Notes: generated from the letters alone by a model not told the origin. Positions 9,146-17,316 are shown, numbered from the stretch's first letter. The stretch: DNA of 64,000 nt from JAKPUX01 sp964436305 (GCA_964436305.1 CAYTCI010000004.1:27381-91380); one strand, 5' to 3'. Made by a program: numbers and translations.

Positions 9146-9916
9146 CTAGTAAATGAAGACCTTGGAGCCGGTATCCATGTTTTTTGCGACGACCTCCAGA
9201 TCCTCATCCCCCAAGCGCACGCAGCCATGGGTGACCGGCATGCCCAGGAACCGTTTGTAGAGGGTGCCGTGGATCAGATAGCCCTGGCCCAGTGCGAGCG
9301 CATATTCGCCCAGAACCCCCGATTCATAACGCAAGGGGGAGTCGCGCGGCGGGATCGGCCGCCCCTCCTCGACAAACGCCCAGTCCGGCATATACCAGAC
9401 CGGCCGGCGCATCTTGTTGAGCACGCGGAACTGCCCGCGCGGGGTGCGGAAGATCCACTGTTTGTTACGGCTGGCGCGCAAAAGGACATAACTTCCCGTC
9501 GAGCAGACTCCTTTATGCAACAGCTCCCGGTTTTGCATCAGAAAGATCTGGTTGCCCGAGGTATCGATGATCAGCCAGGGGTCCCGGGGGATGAAGGCAT
9601 CGATCTTTTTTTGTTTGGCCTGAACCGCGCGGGAGAGCGCCAGCAGTTCCCGCTGGTAGAGCTCGGGATCGGCGGCGCTGTCGATCCGCACCGCATTTTC
9701 CCTGGGCGCCAGACGAAAGAGGAGATCGCGGAGATTGGGGGCATAAAGAAAGACGAAAAAGGCGGCGATCAGGCCGAAAAAGAGGCCGAAAAAGAGGGCG
9801 AGACCGATCTTCTTTTCGGTTTTAATGGGATCGTAGTCGTCGAAATCGGGCTGCGGTCCGGATTGGGCCCCGGATCGGGGCTGGGGACGAAAGTCCCGGC
9901 GAACGGCGCGTTTCAT
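9146..9916 (-). CDS. membrane-anchored L,D-transpeptidase (YkuD domain)
   Basis: A 256-residue protein with a charged cytoplasmic N-terminus, one transmembrane helix (residues about 37-60, rich in Phe/Leu/Gly) and a C-terminal YkuD catalytic domain. The active-site signature is present: HGT in GYLIHGTLYK and the THGCVRL form of the S/THGCxR motif with the catalytic Cys. The YkuD opening strand is WLIIDTSGNQIFLM. L,D-transpeptidases make 3-3 peptidoglycan crosslinks or attach lipoproteins to DAP. It lies between a second, different YkuD gene (81-base gap) and an unknown membrane protein. It is only about 25% similar by eye to the neighbour at 9998-11194 outside the motif, so it is not a recent duplicate. 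Confidence 0.9.
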   Translation of the reverse strand: MKRAVRRDFRPQPRSGAQSGPQPDFDDYDPIKTEKKIGLALFFGLFFGLIAAFFVFLYAPNLRDLLFRLAPRENAVRIDSAADPELYQRELLALSRAVQAKQKKIDAFIPRDPWLIIDTSGNQIFLMQNRELLHKGVCSTGSYVLLRASRNKQWIFRTPRGQFRVLNKMRRPVWYMPDWAFVEEGRPIPPRDSPLRYESGVLGEYALALGQGYLIHGTLYKRFLGMPVTHGCVRLGDEDLEVVAKNMDTGSKVFIY

Positions 9917-9997
9917 GGGATTCTACATCACCTGAACGAATGAACGGATATGGGCTGCAAGCGAGCCCTGTCTGGAGCGTCTGAGCTGGCTCCGGAA

Positions 9998-11194
9998 TTA
10001 CCTGGCGGCACTCTGACCCTTGCCGTCGGGGGCCTGGGCGTTGTCCAGACCGGTGGTGCTGATGCTGCGCAGGGAGCCGACGATGGTGATCGGCGTGCCC
10101 TCCTCGACCATATTGTAGAGGCTGTCCATGTCGCGATTGCGCAAGGCCACACAGCCGGCGGTCCAGTTGGCCCCCTTGCCGCCGTCGCCATGGACCTCGA
10201 TCAGGCCGCCGATGCCGGCGCTGCGGGCGATCTCGCCGCGGGCCTTGGCGGCATTGAATTGGGCAATATCCTCGGCGTTGGGGTAATCGATTTCAAGCGC
10301 CTTGTAATAAGCGGTGCGATGCCCCGATTTCTTGCGTTTTACGCGATAAAGGCCTTCCGGCGTGGCCCCGTCACCGCGCTGGCGTTTGTGGCCGAGCCAG
10401 TTGGGGCCCAACTCGACGGGATATTCGGCGGTCTTGGTGCCCTTGCGATAGACCTGGCAGCGGTGGGCCAGCTTGTCGACCAGGATGACCACGCTGCTGT
10501 TTTCGATCGACCAGCGCAGGGTCTGCTGCACCCATCTGCGCCATTTGGGCACATTGACAAAGTAGCCATTGAGGATCTGGGTGACCTCATCGCCGGCGCT
10601 ACCGATATTCTTGGCAGCCACCTGATAGCGGGCGACCGCGCGGCGATAGTCCCCGCGTTTGAAGGCGGCTTCGCTCTCCATGATCGCCAGTTCGCTGAAG
10701 GTGATGGTCTGGCGCACATGCGAGTCCATCGGCATGTCGAGAAACTGGGCGCGAATGTCGGCGACCCGTTTACGGGTCAGGTTGATGCCGGTCGCTGCAA
10801 CCCAGCGCAGCGAATCGCGCAGGGTCGTGGCACGCATCGTCGCGATTTCGGCCATGTCGTTGGCCTTTTGCGTCATGGCAGTGGCGCGGCTGAAATCGCG
10901 GCGAAGCATCCAGCGCTGGTTCTCCGCAGCCCAAAGCAGACGGGCCTGTTCAAGATAGCTTTCGGCCATGCGCAGCTGGTCAGGGGCATAGACCGCTGCC
11001 TGCAGTTGACGGGCCTGGCTGACCGCCCGGCTGGCGTCGTCAAAACGCGCCACCGGTGGCTTGTTCGATAGTTCGATGATCAAGCTGACCGCGCCCAGAA
11101 TGAGCGCCAGAACAAGGTTGATGATCAGGAACCAGTTTCTTTTGGGGGAAGTGGACTCGGCTGGTCTGGCGTATCGGCTGTAATCAAACGGCAT
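9998..11194 (-). CDS. membrane-anchored L,D-transpeptidase with helical N-terminal domain
   Basis: A 398-residue protein with an N-terminal transmembrane helix (WFLIINLVLALILGAVSLI) and an Ala-rich helical domain (about residues 50-190). The C-terminal YkuD domain carries GLIEVHGDGG and the catalytic motif NWTAGCVALRN (TAGCVAL in place of SHGCxR). The helical domain contains a pattern (A..Y.P.....A...L..A......Q, then R.F.RA) that also occurs in the lipoprotein encoded just upstream at 11352-11954. The enzyme should crosslink peptidoglycan in the periplasm or anchor partners to DAP residues. The start at 11194 (MPFDYSRYARP) has only a weak GAGTGAAG ribosome site. Confidence 0.88.
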   Translation of the reverse strand: MPFDYSRYARPAESTSPKRNWFLIINLVLALILGAVSLIIELSNKPPVARFDDASRAVSQARQLQAAVYAPDQLRMAESYLEQARLLWAAENQRWMLRRDFSRATAMTQKANDMAEIATMRATTLRDSLRWVAATGINLTRKRVADIRAQFLDMPMDSHVRQTITFSELAIMESEAAFKRGDYRRAVARYQVAAKNIGSAGDEVTQILNGYFVNVPKWRRWVQQTLRWSIENSSVVILVDKLAHRCQVYRKGTKTAEYPVELGPNWLGHKRQRGDGATPEGLYRVKRKKSGHRTAYYKALEIDYPNAEDIAQFNAAKARGEIARSAGIGGLIEVHGDGGKGANWTAGCVALRNRDMDSLYNMVEEGTPITIVGSLRSISTTGLDNAQAPDGKGQSAAR

Positions 11195-11273
11195 GCTTCA
11201 CTCAACTCTATGCAACGGATGGCTTGTGCTGGACGACAGTGGCGGCGGCGCCCGCCAGGCACCGGCTGCTGTT

Positions 11274-11322
11274 AAAAAGAAAACCTCAGCCCGCGAAGCG
11301 CTGCTTGCACGGACTGAGGTTT
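11274..11322 (-). terminator. intrinsic terminator downstream of the helical lipoprotein gene
   Basis: On the minus strand, AAACCTCAGTCCG pairs with CGGGCTGAGGTTT (plus coordinates 11310-11322 and 11281-11293, one G-T mismatch) and is followed by TTTTCTTTTT (down to about 11274). It would end lipoprotein transcription before the two L,D-transpeptidase genes, possibly with partial read-through. Confidence 0.85.
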
Positions 11323-11351
11323 GAAATCAACACTCAGTGAAGAGCGAAGAC

Positions 11352-11954
11352 TTACTTGCCGAGCTTCTTGTCGATGGCGGCCTGAAGCTCTTCGGCCAGG
11401 CTGCCAAGTTTCTGCAGGTTGGCCTGGGCTTTGTCGCGCGCAGTCAGGAAATCGCCGTTGGTCATGGCGGTGTTGACTTCGGCAACGGAGGCTTCGACAG
11501 CAGCCAGATCGCTGTTGATGGCTTCGAGGGCAGCACGGCCTTCTTTACCGCGCGGGGCCTTCTTCATCAGCTTCTTGACATTCTCGACGGCCGGGGTGAT
11601 CTGGGCCAGAATGCCTTCGGCTTCCTTCTTCACTTCTTCCTTCTTCACGGCGGCCTGGGCCACAGCATCATTGGCGCCGGTGGTCACTTTGGCAATGAGA
11701 TCCTTCGCGCGCTTGAACGAGCGGAAGAGGGCGAACTTGGAGTTCTGCTTCTCGATCTCAGCCGTGGCAGCGGTCAGGGAATCCTTGGCCGCGTTGAAAA
11801 GCTCGGGGACGTAGCGATCGGCTTCAGCAGCCTTGGCAGCATCCAGAGCGGCTTTGGCGGCATCCAGTTCCTGCTGCGGAACCTTGGCGCAACCCAGCAT
11901 CAGGGCCATCGCGAACACGACGACGAGCACAGTCACTAACGCTTTCACCTTCAT
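11352..11954 (-). CDS. Ala/Lys-rich helical lipoprotein, DUF4398-like
   Basis: A 200-residue protein with signal sequence MKVKALVTVLVVVFAMALML and a lipobox ending in LGC, so it is expected to be a lipidated periplasmic or outer-membrane lipoprotein. The mature part is almost entirely helical, rich in Ala, Lys and Glu, with DUF4398-like heptads (AAKAALDAAKAAEADRYVP and AAKDSLTAATAEI). The start is ATG 11954, preceded by an ideal AAGGAGG 8 bases away; the longer frame to 11993 lacks a ribosome site. The helical pattern recurs in the transpeptidase at 9998-11194. A Lys-terminated helical lipoprotein next to L,D-transpeptidases suggests a Braun-type tether (C-terminus AIDKKLGK), but the exact attachment residue is not shown. 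Confidence 0.85.
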   Translation of the reverse strand: MKVKALVTVLVVVFAMALMLGCAKVPQQELDAAKAALDAAKAAEADRYVPELFNAAKDSLTAATAEIEKQNSKFALFRSFKRAKDLIAKVTTGANDAVAQAAVKKEEVKKEAEGILAQITPAVENVKKLMKKAPRGKEGRAALEAINSDLAAVEASVAEVNTAMTNGDFLTARDKAQANLQKLGSLAEELQAAIDKKLGK

Positions 11955-12022
11955 TCTAACAACCTCCTTAAATGGGTGTGTAAAATGGTGCACAGAAACC
12001 TTCCCTCTTTTAAACTTCTAAC

Positions 12023-12051
12023 AATTTATGATATAATTTGCAAAAAAACAA
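12023..12051 (-). promoter_or_regulatory. putative sigma70 promoter for the lipoprotein gene
   Basis: Minus-strand TTGTTT (12051-12046), 17-base spacer, TAAATT (12028-12023). The predicted start near 12016 gives a leader of about 60 bases ending in AAGGAGG. The region is strongly AT-rich, so chance matches are easy. Confidence 0.4.
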
Positions 12052-12166
12052 GAGAAAATATCTTGCAGATGCTTTTTCTTGCCCGCCTGATCCCTCTCTC
12101 GCTGGAGATCAGGCCAGGCTCTTTGCAAACACCCAGGAAAGGTATGCACTCGCACCGCAGGCTTAT

Positions 12167-12181
12167 ACAAATCTGATGCCA
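12167..12181 (-). promoter_or_regulatory. weak sigma54-type (-24/-12) site upstream of the lipoprotein gene
   Basis: Minus-strand TGGCATCAGATTTGT (12181-12167): GG, ten bases, GT, against consensus TGGCAC-N5-TTGC. One base of the -12 GC is changed. It lies about 215 bases upstream of the lipoprotein start, next to an NtrC-family operon. Confidence 0.3.
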
Positions 12182-12298
12182 AACTTTTTTAACCCTTCGT
12201 TTTGTTGTTTATATTAATCTTACAGAAAGCACCACCGCGGCCTTGACGCTGCGCTTTTTCAGAATGAAAAAAAAGCAAATTTCGGAGGATTTTTCTTT

Positions 12299-12333
12299 CT
12301 CAATTTGATAATTGAGGAAAAATGTCGTAAATT
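12299..12333 (+). promoter_or_regulatory. promoter and overlapping palindrome for the two-component operon
   Basis: TTGATA (12305-12310), 17-base spacer, TAAATT (12328-12333). The predicted start near 12340 gives a leader of about 33 bases. A palindrome CTCAATT-tgat-AATTGAG (12299-12316) covers the -35 and could be an operator for autoregulation. Confidence 0.5.
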
Positions 12334-12372
12334 TTATCTCTTAAAATGATAAACCCGGAGGAGCCCCCCTCG

Positions 12373-13932
12373 ATGAACCAATTTGCCGCCCTGATCCGCA
12401 AACACCAGCCGGAACTGGTCGAGCGCGCCATGGAAGCCCTGCTGATCTCCCCCTGGAGCAGCAGCCACCTCCTCGAAATCGAGGCCACCCGCCAGCTCTT
12501 CGCCGGCCTCCTCAACCATCTCGTCCTCGACATCCGCCTGAGCAAATCCCGCCAGCCCGGCCATCACCTCACCGACTATGCTCTGCAGCTGTATCAGAAA
12601 AGCCCCCACCTCCGCCAGGACCTCCACAGCCAGCTGCTCATCCTCGGGATCACGCGGCTGGTCGTCAACCACTTTCTCATCCTCAACAACGAAGCGCAAC
12701 ACGACCCGCAGTTCCCCGTGCGCTTCGAGACCCTGCAGCGCCTCTATGATCACACCCTGATCAACCTCAGCCACTTCTGGGGCGAAGCCTATCAGCAGCT
12801 CCACCAGCGCGACCAGACCCTGATCCGTGAGCTCAAGATCGTCAAGGACGGTCTGCAGCGCCAGCTCAACCTGACCTATCAGCTGCTGCAGCAGTCGCCC
12901 CTCGGGGTCATCGCCGTCGACAGCGAGTTGCTCGTCCAGCACTGGAATCCCATGGCCGCCAAGCTCACCGGCTACGAGCCACCGGACATCCTCGACCGTA
13001 ACGTGATGACCCTCTTCACCGCAACCAGCCAGCAGATGCTGGCCAAAAAATTCGCTTCGCCTCGAGGTTACCACGCCAACCTCGAGGTTTACATCCAGCG
13101 CAAACAGGGCGCCATCTTCCCCGCCCTGCTTTCGCTCGGCCGGATCGCCGAAGGGCAGCAGCCGCGCTTTCGCTACGTCCTCAACTTTCAGGATATCAGC
13201 GAGCGGGCGGCCTTCCAGTCGAGTGTGCAGCGCCTCAATCAGCTGAGCGCCCTCTCCCGCCTGAGCAGTGCCATCATGCATGACATCCGCAATCCGCTCA
13301 ACTCGATCGGCCTCAATACCGAACTCATCGAGCAGGCCCTCCAGTCCAGGCGCGAGGGGAGCGAGGCACGGATCGCCGACCTGATCGAGGCAACCAAGCG
13401 GCAGCTGCTCCAGCTGCGCAGCAACCTCGATCAGTATCTGACCTACACCCATCTCTCCCATCTCAAGGTGGAGCCCTTCGACCTCGCGCGGGAGCTGGCG
13501 CTGCTGGTCCAGGAGAAGCGCCTGGAGGCCGCCTTCCAGTCGGCCTCACTGCACTATCGCAGCACCGAGACGGCCTCTCCGGTGATGGGGGACTGGATTC
13601 AGCTGCAGCGGGTCTTTATCAACCTGATCACCAACGCCATGGAGGCGACGGGCAGCGGCGGGATCATCCAGGTCCGGCTGATTCGCCGCGGCGGGCGCCT
13701 CTCAATCAGCGTCGCCGACAACGGCCCGGGTATCGAACCCGAGATCGAGCGCAGCCTCTTCACCCCCTTCTTCACCACCAAGAAGAGCGGCGCCGGCCTG
13801 GGTTTGTTCATCTGCCGTGAAATCGTTCTGGCCCATCACGGGCGCATCAAGGTTACCTCAACCCGCGGCAAAGGGACCCGTTTTACGGTCAGCCTGCCGC
13901 TCTACATCCATCCGGAGAAGGAGACGGCATGA
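12373..13932 (+). CDS. PAS-domain sensor histidine kinase (NtrB-like)
   Basis: A 519-residue soluble-looking kinase with no clear transmembrane helix. Residues 1-170 form a helical N-terminal region of unknown type, possibly a globin-like or RsbR-like sensor fold. A PAS domain follows (about 175-280: LLQQSPLGVIAVDSELLVQH...). The HisKA region has its H-box at SAIMHDIRNPLNSI (phospho-His303), and the HATPase has N (INLITNAMEA), G1 (DNGPGIE), F (LFTPFFTTK) and G2 (GAGLGLFICREI) boxes. The start chosen is ATG 12373, with GGAGGAG about 10 bases upstream; ATG 12346 lies almost at the predicted transcription start and has no ribosome site. It overlaps the response regulator by ATGA, so it is the cognate partner. 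The stimulus is unknown. Confidence 0.9.
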   Translation: MNQFAALIRKHQPELVERAMEALLISPWSSSHLLEIEATRQLFAGLLNHLVLDIRLSKSRQPGHHLTDYALQLYQKSPHLRQDLHSQLLILGITRLVVNHFLILNNEAQHDPQFPVRFETLQRLYDHTLINLSHFWGEAYQQLHQRDQTLIRELKIVKDGLQRQLNLTYQLLQQSPLGVIAVDSELLVQHWNPMAAKLTGYEPPDILDRNVMTLFTATSQQMLAKKFASPRGYHANLEVYIQRKQGAIFPALLSLGRIAEGQQPRFRYVLNFQDISERAAFQSSVQRLNQLSALSRLSSAIMHDIRNPLNSIGLNTELIEQALQSRREGSEARIADLIEATKRQLLQLRSNLDQYLTYTHLSHLKVEPFDLARELALLVQEKRLEAAFQSASLHYRSTETASPVMGDWIQLQRVFINLITNAMEATGSGGIIQVRLIRRGGRLSISVADNGPGIEPEIERSLFTPFFTTKKSGAGLGLFICREIVLAHHGRIKVTSTRGKGTRFTVSLPLYIHPEKETA

Positions 13933-15287
13933 TCCCTGTCAAAATCCTGCTGGTCGATGACGAGGCCGACACCCTCCAGGCGCTCCAGCTGGGGCTGGAG
14001 GATGAGGCCTATACCATTCTCACCGCCGCCTCGCGCAACGAGGGTCTGCAGCGGATCAAGTCGGAGGAGCTGGATATTGTTATCACCGATCTCAAGCTCA
14101 AGGACGGCTCGGGGCTGGATTTGCTGGAGTATCTCCAGGAGCAGCAGCCGCAGCTCCCGGTCATCATCATGACCGCCTACGGCTCGATCGAATCGACCAA
14201 GGTCGCGCTGCGCAGCGGTGCCTATGATTATCTGGCCAAGCCCTTCAGCCTCGCCGATCTCAAGCGGATCCTGGCCAAGCTGGTGGAGGTCATCACCCTG
14301 CGCAAGGAGAATGAGCGCCTGAAGCTGCTGCTCGGGCGCAGCGACGACACCCCGGTGATCATCAGCGGCAGCCCGGCTCTGAGGGCGATTCTCGAGCTGG
14401 TCGATCAGGTGGCCCCTTCCCGCAGCACCGTCCTGCTGACCGGCGAGACCGGCACAGGCAAGGAGGTGATCGCTGCGGCAATCCACCGCCAGAGTCCGCG
14501 CGCCGACAAGCCGCTGGTCAAGATCAACTGCGGCGCCATCCCGGAGAATCTGCTGGAGGCGGAACTCTTCGGCTATGAGCGCGGCGCCTTTACGGGGGCG
14601 GTGAAGCAAAAACCCGGCAAGGTGGAGCTGGCCAACCAGGGCTCGCTCTTTCTCGACGAGATCGGCGATCTGGCGCCGGCGATGCAGGTCAAGCTGCTGC
14701 GCTTCCTCCAGAGCGGCGAATACGAACGGCTCGGGGGCACAAGCGCACTCAAGGCCGATGTCCGGATCATCGCCGCCACCAACCGCAACCTCGAGGAGCA
14801 GGTCGCCAGGGAGCTCTTCCGCGAAGACCTTTATTACCGCCTCAATGTCATCACCATCACCCTGCCGCCGTTGCGGGACCGGGCTTCGGATATCAAGCCC
14901 CTGGCCTATTATTTCATGCAGAAATACAACGAGATCAACAGCAAGGCGATCGAAAAGATCGATGAGCAGGTGCTGGCGCAGATGATGACCTATCCTTGGC
15001 GCGGCAATGTGCGCGAGCTGGAGAATATGATGGAGCGGGCGGTGGTGCTGGCCAAGGGCAATGAGCTCAAGATGAGCCATTTCCCCTCCCTGATCGCCGG
15101 GATGGCGGGGCTGGAGGTCTCGCTGGGGCCGCTGGCGGGCAGTTCGCTGGCCGAGATCGAGAAACGGGCCATCGAGCAGACCCTGCGCTATTGCAATTAT
15201 GACAAACAGAAGAGCGCCATGCTCCTGCAGATCGGCCTGGCCACGCTGTACCGCAAGATCAAGGAGTACCAGATCGAGGAACTCTAG
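13929..15287 (+). CDS. sigma54-dependent NtrC-family response regulator
   Basis: A 452-residue activator with the three classical domains. The receiver (1-120) has DDE near the N-terminus, phospho-acceptor Asp54 in ITDLKLKDG and Lys in LAKPFS. The AAA+ domain carries Walker A GETGTGKE, the sigma54-contact loop GAFTGA, Walker B LFLDEIGDL and an arginine-finger region. The C-terminal Fis-type helix-turn-helix ends in TLYRKIKEYQ. It overlaps the kinase gene by four bases (ATGA). It should bind upstream activating sites and open sigma54 promoters; candidate -24/-12 sites lie at 15472-15486, 12167-12181 (minus) and 32951-32965. Whether it controls those is not shown. Confidence 0.95.
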   Translation: MIPVKILLVDDEADTLQALQLGLEDEAYTILTAASRNEGLQRIKSEELDIVITDLKLKDGSGLDLLEYLQEQQPQLPVIIMTAYGSIESTKVALRSGAYDYLAKPFSLADLKRILAKLVEVITLRKENERLKLLLGRSDDTPVIISGSPALRAILELVDQVAPSRSTVLLTGETGTGKEVIAAAIHRQSPRADKPLVKINCGAIPENLLEAELFGYERGAFTGAVKQKPGKVELANQGSLFLDEIGDLAPAMQVKLLRFLQSGEYERLGGTSALKADVRIIAATNRNLEEQVARELFREDLYYRLNVITITLPPLRDRASDIKPLAYYFMQKYNEINSKAIEKIDEQVLAQMMTYPWRGNVRELENMMERAVVLAKGNELKMSHFPSLIAGMAGLEVSLGPLAGSSLAEIEKRAIEQTLRYCNYDKQKSAMLLQIGLATLYRKIKEYQIEEL

Positions 15288-15314
15288 GGGATTATCATTT
15301 TAAGAAGCGGGTTT

Positions 15315-15377
15315 GCCGCGCCCCGGCGCAGATTCTCATAATGAGAATCATTTGCTGAAAAAGGGCGCGGCTTTTTT
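15315..15377 (+). terminator. complex intrinsic terminator of the two-component operon with an embedded palindrome
   Basis: GCCGCGCCC (15315-15323) pairs with GGGCGCGGC (15363-15371), followed by TTTTTT (15372-15377). The 39-base loop contains a second perfect hairpin/palindrome, GATTCTCATaATGAGAATC (15331-15349). An alternative short hairpin GAAAAAG/CTTTTTC competes for the distal strand. Confidence 0.75.
15331..15349. repeat. 19-bp perfect palindrome GATTCTCATaATGAGAATC
   Basis: Two exact 9-base arms around one A. The word TGAGAATCATT it creates resembles half of a Fur-type box. It lies inside the terminator loop and 240 bases upstream of the acetyltransferase gene, so it may be part of an RNA structure, an operator, or both. 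Confidence 0.6.
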
Positions 15378-15471
15378 CATTCCGAAAAAAAGAGCCGGTT
15401 GCGGCAATCCATGACGCTTTATCTGGTACTCTAACTCTTTTATTATCATAGTCGTTATTCTGCCAGTTTTT

Positions 15472-15486
15472 TGGCATTGTTCTTGT
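15472..15486 (+). promoter_or_regulatory. putative sigma54 promoter upstream of the GNAT gene
   Basis: TGGCATTGTTCTTGT: GG (15473-15474), ten bases, GT (15485-15486). It matches the -24/-12 consensus except for T in place of C in the -12 GC. It sits right after an NtrC-family operon, about 87 bases before the next start codon. Confidence 0.4.
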
Positions 15487-15572
15487 TTAGTGCTTTTCTG
15501 CCAGATAGACGCTGGTGGAGGGCCCGCAGCGAGGGCTCCCGGCCTTTGAACTCCCGTTCAAGAGTAGAGACT

Positions 15573-16064
15573 ATGATCACCGTCCGCCCCATGGTGTCGC
15601 AAGATCGCGAAGTGCTGTACGAGGTACTGCAGAAGACCAGTGTCTTCAGCGTGCAAGCGATTAATCTCGCCATGGAGCTGGTCGATGCCTACCTGTTCAA
15701 TGCCGGCCAGGAGGAGTACCGGGTCGCGGTCGGCGAAAATGAACAGGGTCAGGCGGTGGTCTTTTCCTGCTACGGGCCGGTTGCCGGCACCGAAGGCACC
15801 TGGCGACTCCATTTTCTGGTCGTCACCCCGGCGCATCAGCACCATGGGATCGGCACCGAGATGCTGGCCTGGCTTGAACTCCGCATGCAGCAAGCCGGTG
15901 CACGCCTGGTGGTCATCGAGATCACCTCGGAGGCGAGCCATGCCGCCTTCACCCGCTTTTTCGCCGAGCAGGGATACAAGCAGGCCGGCCGCATCCGCAA
16001 CTATTTCCGCAGCGGCGAAGACATGCTCTTCTATATCAAGCATCTTCAGCCTGCCGCCCTCTGA
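15573..16064 (+). CDS. GNAT-family N-acetyltransferase
   Basis: A 163-residue single-domain acetyltransferase. The acetyl-CoA loop appears as VTPAHQHHGIGTEML (Q-x-x-G-x-G/A form), preceded by the WRLHFLVVTP strand and followed by the AAFTRFFAEQGYKQAGRIRNY segment typical of the fold. The start is ATG 15573 (weak AGAG upstream); an upstream in-frame ATG at 15471 falls in the promoter-like region and gives an unnatural N-terminus. The substrate is unknown. It is monocistronic, after the terminator at 15315-15377. Confidence 0.85.
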   Translation: MITVRPMVSQDREVLYEVLQKTSVFSVQAINLAMELVDAYLFNAGQEEYRVAVGENEQGQAVVFSCYGPVAGTEGTWRLHFLVVTPAHQHHGIGTEMLAWLELRMQQAGARLVVIEITSEASHAAFTRFFAEQGYKQAGRIRNYFRSGEDMLFYIKHLQPAAL

Positions 16065-16117
16065 CCGCTGCGCCCCGCTGCTTCCTCCCTCGCGGCCTTA
16101 CCCCGCCTTTTTGCCGC

Positions 16118-16146
16118 TTGACTTTTATCCGGGATTTTTTTAAGTT
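16118..16146 (+). promoter_or_regulatory. sigma70-type promoter of the aldose-epimerase-like gene
   Basis: TTGACT (16118-16123), 17-base spacer, TAAGTT (16141-16146). The same hexamer pair and spacing recurs in front of pckG on the minus strand. The predicted start near 16153 argues for the GTG at 16225 as start codon. Confidence 0.55.
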
Positions 16147-16224
16147 AATTTATTGTTTTCCAAGCATCGGCATCTACCCGCCCGAGCGGTTCGCATCATC
16201 TCATTTATTGCCAACGAGGAACGA

Positions 16225-17316
16225 GTGGCTACTCTTTTTGGTCGTTCTTATTCGCGCCAGGACCTGCTGCGCCATGTCGGCGACATCGCCCAGATCGCCT
16301 CGGTCCGTCCTGTGGAACTGGTGAACGGCGCCGAGCGCGGGATCCGCGCCCTGGAATTCAGGACCGGTTCAGGGCTTGGTTTCACGGTGCTGCAGGACCG
16401 GGCGATGGATATTTATGACGCCACCTTCAACGGCATGCCCCTGCATTGGCAGGCTCCGGCCGGACCGGTCGCGCCCGCTTTCTTCGATCCGCACGATATC
16501 GGCTGGCTCTATGCGATGGGCGGCGGCCTGCTCGCCACCTGCGGCCTCACCCATGCCGGCCCTCCGGAGGTCGATGAGGAGATCGAAGAGGAACTCGGCA
16601 TGAACGGTCGCATCGGCAACCTGCCAGCCCGGAATGTCGGCTTTGGTGCCGAATGGGACGGCGACGAATATCTGCTCTGGGCCACCGGCGAGGTTCGCGA
16701 ATCCAGCCTCTACGGTCCGAATCTGCTCCTCCGCCGCAGCCTGCACAGCCGGATCGGCCAATCCCGGATCTGGATCAAGGATGTGGTGGTGAATGAGGGC
16801 TTCGAGCCCGCGCCGCTGATGTTCCTCTACCACTGCAACGCCGGTTTTCCGCTGGTGGCCGCCGGCAGTGAGCTGCGCGCGGTCATCGACAACGTCGAGC
16901 CTCGCGATGAGCTCTCCGCAGCCGGCACGGAAAACTTTGACCAGTGTGAGGCGCCCACCGCCCAGGCTGCCGAACAGCTCTTCTACCTCGACCATAATGC
17001 GGACGCCCGCGGAGCGGTCAATCTCGCCCTGATCAATCCCGCCTTCAACGGCGGCCAGGGCATCGGACTCTACCTCAGCTACCCCAAGGCCGAGCTTCCC
17101 TACTACACCCACTGGAAAATGTCCGGCGAAGGCACCTATGTCATCGGCATGCAGCCCGGCAACTGCCTGCCGGAAGGACGCAGCAACGCCCGGCAAAGCG
17201 GCCGTCTCAAGTTTCTCGAGCCGGGCGCCAGCGCCACCTTCCATCTCGAAATCGGCGTGCTCGCCACGCCCCAGGATCGTGCCGAATTCGAGGCGCGGCT
17301 GCAGTCCGCCGAATAG
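16225..17316 (+). CDS. aldose 1-epimerase-like protein (DUF4432 family)
   Basis: A 363-residue beta-sandwich sugar mutarotase-like protein. Recognised from the DUF4432 layout: GRSYSRQDLLRHVGDIAQ at the N-terminus, LQDRAMDIYDATFNGMPL, a GLLATCGLTHAG block, YHCNAGFPL and the C-terminal KMSGEGTYVIGMQPGNC segment. The family is thought to interconvert or bind sugar anomers; the substrate is not known. The start is GTG 16225 after an in-place CGAGGAAC ribosome site. The upstream ATG 16153 coincides with the predicted transcription start. Monocistronic in appearance. Confidence 0.85.
   Translation: MATLFGRSYSRQDLLRHVGDIAQIASVRPVELVNGAERGIRALEFRTGSGLGFTVLQDRAMDIYDATFNGMPLHWQAPAGPVAPAFFDPHDIGWLYAMGGGLLATCGLTHAGPPEVDEEIEEELGMNGRIGNLPARNVGFGAEWDGDEYLLWATGEVRESSLYGPNLLLRRSLHSRIGQSRIWIKDVVVNEGFEPAPLMFLYHCNAGFPLVAAGSELRAVIDNVEPRDELSAAGTENFDQCEAPTAQAAEQLFYLDHNADARGAVNLALINPAFNGGQGIGLYLSYPKAELPYYTHWKMSGEGTYVIGMQPGNCLPEGRSNARQSGRLKFLEPGASATFHLEIGVLATPQDRAEFEARLQSAE

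Noticed and set aside
16153..16224. ATG 16153 as the start of the aldose-epimerase-like gene
   Set aside because: It coincides with the predicted transcription start; GTG 16225 has a ribosome site and begins at the usual family N-terminus.
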